A stretch of 23,883 nucleotides of DNA from Sysuimicrobium calidum. Its GTDB lineage: Bacteria > Sysuimicrobiota > Sysuimicrobiia > Sysuimicrobiales > Sysuimicrobiaceae. How positions within the stretch are numbered: position 1 is the first letter of the stretch; every line of letters starts with the position of its first letter. The DNA lies in contig JAVKHN010000026.1 of the NCBI GenBank assembly GCA_031459935.1, positions 1-23,883 of the forward strand. The letters run 5' to 3'. The notes below the pieces were generated by a model. That model had not been told where the DNA came from, did no database searches, and saw only the letters and a list, made by a program, of their open reading frames with translations. The position numbers and the translations under genes were made by a program. Positions 21,833 through 23,883 of the stretch are shown here, piece after piece.

Positions 21833-22472
21833 CCTACGATTGTACGTGATCACGGACGCCACTAGGTGGAGCCGCACCCACGAGGAGGTGGCGGCCGCGG
21901 CCCTGCAGGGAGGGGCCACCGTGCTCCAGTTCCGGGAGAAGCGCGCTACCACCCGTGCGCTCTACGAGACCGCCCGGCGGTTACAGGAGCTGTGCAGGGC
22001 CTGTGGGGTGCCGTTCATCGTGAACGACCGCCTAGACATCGCCCTGGCGGTGGATGCGGACGGGGTGCACTTAGGATCGGAGGACCTGCCCGTAGCTGTG
22101 GCTCGCCGGATCCTGGGACCTCACCGCATCGTGGGAGCTTCCGCGGGGAGTGTGGAGGAGGCCCTGCGGGCGGAGGAGGAGGGGGCGAGTTATCTGGGAG
22201 TGGGATCCGTGTACGTCACGGGGACCAAGCCGGATGCGGGAGCGCCCATCGGCCCCGATGGGCTGGTGAAGATCGTCCGGGCGGTCCGCATCCCCGTGGT
22301 GGGGATCGGTGGGATCACCCTGGATCGGGTTCCGGAGGTGATCCAGGCGGGAGCGGCCGGGGTGGCGGTGATCTCCGCGGTGGCTGCGGCCGCGGACATG
22401 GTGGAGGCCACCCGAGCCCTGCGCCGGGCTGTGGACGAGGCCCTCGCACGGCGACCGGAGGTGCGGATGTGA
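21822..22472 (+). CDS. thiE: Thiamine-phosphate synthase
   Basis: ThiE couples HMP pyrophosphate with thiazole phosphate to give thiamin phosphate. The 216-residue TIM-barrel protein has LYVITD at the N-terminus, LQFREKRATTRALYETAR, VNDRLDIALAVDADGVHLG (in two parts), GASYLGVGSVYVTGTKPDAG and VVGIGGITLDRVPEVIQAGA. The usual VHLGQxDLP motif reads VHLGSEDLP, with Ser replacing Gln. GTG 21822 was chosen because AAGGAGGTGGAG lies just upstream and it gives VPLDLRLYVITD. TenI-type paralogues are close relatives, but the retained catalytic segments and the operon favour ThiE. It overlaps cytX by 11 bases and thiD by 4. Confidence 0.92.
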   Translation: MPLDLRLYVITDATRWSRTHEEVAAAALQGGATVLQFREKRATTRALYETARRLQELCRACGVPFIVNDRLDIALAVDADGVHLGSEDLPVAVARRILGPHRIVGASAGSVEEALRAEEEGASYLGVGSVYVTGTKPDAGAPIGPDGLVKIVRAVRIPVVGIGGITLDRVPEVIQAGAAGVAVISAVAAAADMVEATRALRRAVDEALARRPEVRM

Positions 22473-23278
22473 CCGTTCCCAGGGCCCTCACCATCGCGGG
22501 TTCGGATTCCGGCGGCGGAGCGGGCATCCAGGCGGACCTCAAAACCTTCTCCGCCCTCGGGGTCTTTGGGATGAGTGCCATCACCGCCATCACGGCCCAG
22601 AACACCACGGGAGTCTACGCGGTGCACGAAGTGCCGCCGGAGGTGGTGGCCGCTCAGATCGACGCCGTGGTCACGGACATCGGGGTGGATGCGGCGAAGA
22701 CCGGGATGCTCAGCAGCGCCCCCATCATCGAGGTGGTGGCGGACCGGATCCGCGCACACCGCATCACGCGGCTCGTGGTGGATCCCGTCATGGTGGCGAA
22801 GAGCGGTGCGCCGCTCCTGCGCCCTGAAGCCCGGGAAGCCCTGCGCATGCGGCTGCTCCCCCTCGCCCTGGTGGTGACGCCAAATCTGCCGGAAGCCCAG
22901 GTCCTGGTGGGTCGGGAGATCCGGGATCTGGGGGAGATGAAGGAGGCTGCCCGACGGATCGCGGACCTAGGGCCCCGGTTCGTGCTCCTGAAGGGGGGTC
23001 ATCTCCCCGGCCATCCCGTGGACGTGCTGTACGACGGGGAGGAGTTTTCGGAGCTGGGGGCCGCACGGATCCCCACCAAGCACACCCACGGCACGGGCTG
23101 CGTGCTCTCTGCAGCCATCGCCGCGTACTTGAGCCGGGGACTGGAACCCCGGGAGGCCATCCGGCAGGGGAAGGGCTTCGTCACCCGGGCCATCGAGGCG
23201 GGCCTTCCCCTCGGGAAGGGATTTGGTCCCTGCAATCCCCTCTTCTCTCTGATCCGGACCCCGGAGGGGGGTCCGTGA
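22469..23278 (+). CDS. thiD: Hydroxymethylpyrimidine / phosphomethylpyrimidine kinase
   Basis: ThiD phosphorylates HMP and then HMP phosphate to HMP pyrophosphate, the co-substrate of ThiE. The 269-residue ribokinase-fold protein shows the diagnostic GSDSGGGAGIQADLKTFSAL (first 20 residues of the motif), AITAITAQNTTGV, DPVMVAKSGAPLL, TPNLPEAQVL and KHTHGTGCVLSAAIAAYL with Cys211 in the anion hole. The length and motifs favour ThiD over the related pyridoxal kinases. The GTG at 22469 overlaps the thiE stop (GTGTGA region), and its own stop overlaps thiT (GTGA). Confidence 0.95.
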   Translation: MTVPRALTIAGSDSGGGAGIQADLKTFSALGVFGMSAITAITAQNTTGVYAVHEVPPEVVAAQIDAVVTDIGVDAAKTGMLSSAPIIEVVADRIRAHRITRLVVDPVMVAKSGAPLLRPEAREALRMRLLPLALVVTPNLPEAQVLVGREIRDLGEMKEAARRIADLGPRFVLLKGGHLPGHPVDVLYDGEEFSELGAARIPTKHTHGTGCVLSAAIAAYLSRGLEPREAIRQGKGFVTRAIEAGLPLGKGFGPCNPLFSLIRTPEGGP

Positions 23279-23778
23279 GAGGACCAGCTACCCGGTGGAT
23301 GGCGGAGGTGGCCGTCGCGGTGGCCCTCAGCGCGGCACTGGGAATGCTGAAGGTGTACCAGCTCCCCCAGGGCGGCTCCATCACCGCGGGGAGCATGGTA
23401 CCCGTGTATTTCGTGGCCCTCCGATGGGGAGCAAGGCGGGGGATCCTAGCCGGGGTGCTCACGGGTCTTGTGAATTTCCTGCTGGAACCCGTGTTCCTCC
23501 ATCCCGTTCAGTTCCTGCTCGATTATCCCGTAGCCTTCGGAGCCCTGGGGCTTGCGGGGCTGCTGCGGCCTGTTCCGTGGGTGGGCGTGGTGGTGGGAGG
23601 AGCGGGGCGCTTCTGCGCCCACTTCCTGAGCGGGGTCGTGTTCTTCCGTCAGTACGCACCCCCGGGGGTGAGCCCCGTGGTGTACTCCGCCGTCTACAAC
23701 GGCTCGTACATGCTCCCGGAGGTGGGGATCAGCGTCGTTCTCACCCTGCTCCTCCTGCGGGCGCTGCGACGGACGTGA
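23275..23778 (+). CDS. thiT: Thiamin-specific ECF transporter S component
   Basis: ThiT (YuaJ) binds thiamin with very high affinity and works with the shared ECF A/A'/T energising module. The 167-residue protein has about six hydrophobic segments and the family pattern: LKVYQLPQGGSITAGSMVPV (20 residues, near 25-44), ALRWGARRGILAGVLTGLV, FLLDYPVAFGALGLAGLL and ARSFCAHF-like GRFCAHFLSGVVFF, then NGSYMLPEVGISVVL. The start is GTG 23275, overlapping the thiD stop. No ECF ATPase or T subunit is in the window. Placement under the TPP riboswitch fits the thiamin-transport role. Confidence 0.92.
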   Translation: MRGPATRWMAEVAVAVALSAALGMLKVYQLPQGGSITAGSMVPVYFVALRWGARRGILAGVLTGLVNFLLEPVFLHPVQFLLDYPVAFGALGLAGLLRPVPWVGVVVGGAGRFCAHFLSGVVFFRQYAPPGVSPVVYSAVYNGSYMLPEVGISVVLTLLLLRALRRT

Positions 23779-23787
23779 GGGATCCTC

Positions 23788-23883
23788 GTGCAGAATGCGG
23801 AACCCGTAGCGGTGATCGTGGCAGGTGGCCGGGGCCGGTTGCCTTCTGGGCTCAGATCCGCTCCGCTCGTCGTGTGTGCAGAC
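23788..23883 (+). CDS. thiN: Probable thiamin diphosphokinase, N-terminal part (3' truncated by window edge)
   Basis: An open frame from GTG 23788 continues to the window end (32 codons). It reads VQNAEPVAVIVAGGRG, then a loop, then SAPLVVCAD at the very end. A first strand ending in a glycine-rich turn followed about 20 residues later by a hydrophobic strand ending in a CAD motif is the opening of thiamin pyrophosphokinase (usually continuing GGA). It starts 9 bases after thiT in the TPP-controlled operon, and converting imported thiamin to TPP is the missing step. A nucleotidyltransferase opening (GGxGxR) is the alternative, but the spacing and CAD ending fit less well. The ribosome site is weak (GAGGGA). 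Confidence 0.65.
   Translation, partial: MQNAEPVAVIVAGGRGRLPSGLRSAPLVVCAD

Noticed and set aside
7945..23778. In-frame TGA stops as possible selenocysteine codons in local genes
   Set aside because: Genes ending in TGA here are full length for their families, and the frames after the stops run into the next genes without a homologous continuation. No local selenoprotein is supported.
23788..23883. The last open frame as a MobA/nucleotidyltransferase-type gene
   Set aside because: The glycine-rich start could fit, but the second strand ending in VVCAD and the thiamin operon context fit thiamin diphosphokinase better. It is kept only as probable because the gene is cut.
1..23883. Mobile elements, CRISPR arrays, toxin-antitoxin or defence genes
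   Set aside because: No transposase, integrase, terminal repeats, regularly spaced repeats or defence domains were seen. Composition is uniform apart from short AT-rich promoter regions.

Overview
This is a gene-dense, very GC-rich (roughly two-thirds G+C by eye) chromosomal stretch with no mobile elements, CRISPR array or prophage genes. The gene content and order (miaA-dapL-hflX, lexA, then rny-ymdB) and the use of RNase Y, YmdB, DapL and a long-form HflX suggest a high-GC, early-branching Terrabacteria organism such as a Bacillota, Armatimonadota or CSP1-3-like thermophile. That placement is inference from gene families; no rRNA or marker phylogeny is available here.

Layout. (1) 1-3378, plus strand: 3' end of miaA, an LL-diaminopimelate aminotransferase, and a long HflX GTPase whose end overlaps the 3' end of lexA. 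(2) 3317-4065: lexA on the minus strand, divergent from rny. The shared intergenic region carries a promoter for each direction, a candidate LexA box and a 19-bp-period direct repeat. (3) 4066-7948, plus: RNase Y, an unrecognised 177-aa protein, the phosphodiesterase YmdB, a PHP-domain phosphoesterase and a tiny zinc-ribbon membrane protein. (4) 7945-11337, plus: a compact selenocysteine-insertion cassette, selA-selB-tRNA-Sec(UCA), with the tRNA one base after selB. (5) 11413-14420: an SRPBCC protein, a 51-aa pilin-like membrane peptide, a DegT-type aminotransferase and Gfo/Idh oxidoreductase pair (probably amino-sugar synthesis), and a convergent stand-alone AsnC-type ligand-binding domain. 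(6) 14522-19008: a vitamin B6 locus. A MocR/PdxR regulator is divergent from an operon of an ECF-transporter S component, an AIR-synthase/HypE-like protein and the PLP synthase subunits PdxS and PdxT. (7) 19024-23883: a thiamin salvage operon behind a TPP riboswitch with an intrinsic terminator: tenA (Cys type), tenA (Cys-less type), cytX, thiE, thiD, thiT and the start of what looks like thiN.

The thiamin operon reads as a complete story. Degraded or intact pyrimidine enters by CytX and thiamin by ThiT. The two TenA proteins turn formyl-aminopyrimidine into HMP. ThiD makes HMP-PP, ThiE joins it to thiazole phosphate, and ThiN pyrophosphorylates imported thiamin. The B6 operon pairs de novo PLP synthesis with a probable uptake component and one enzyme of unknown role. 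Most genes in these operons are translationally coupled through ATGA/GTGA overlaps.

The least explained items are the AIR-synthase-like protein in the B6 operon, the 177-aa protein between rny and ymdB, the zinc-ribbon microprotein before selA, the 51-aa pilin-like peptide, and the start signals of rny (a possible ACG start) and hflX (a possible internal start). I found no wholly new multi-gene system. The nearest candidate is the B6 operon with its unassigned ATP-dependent enzyme and regulator-flanked repeats.
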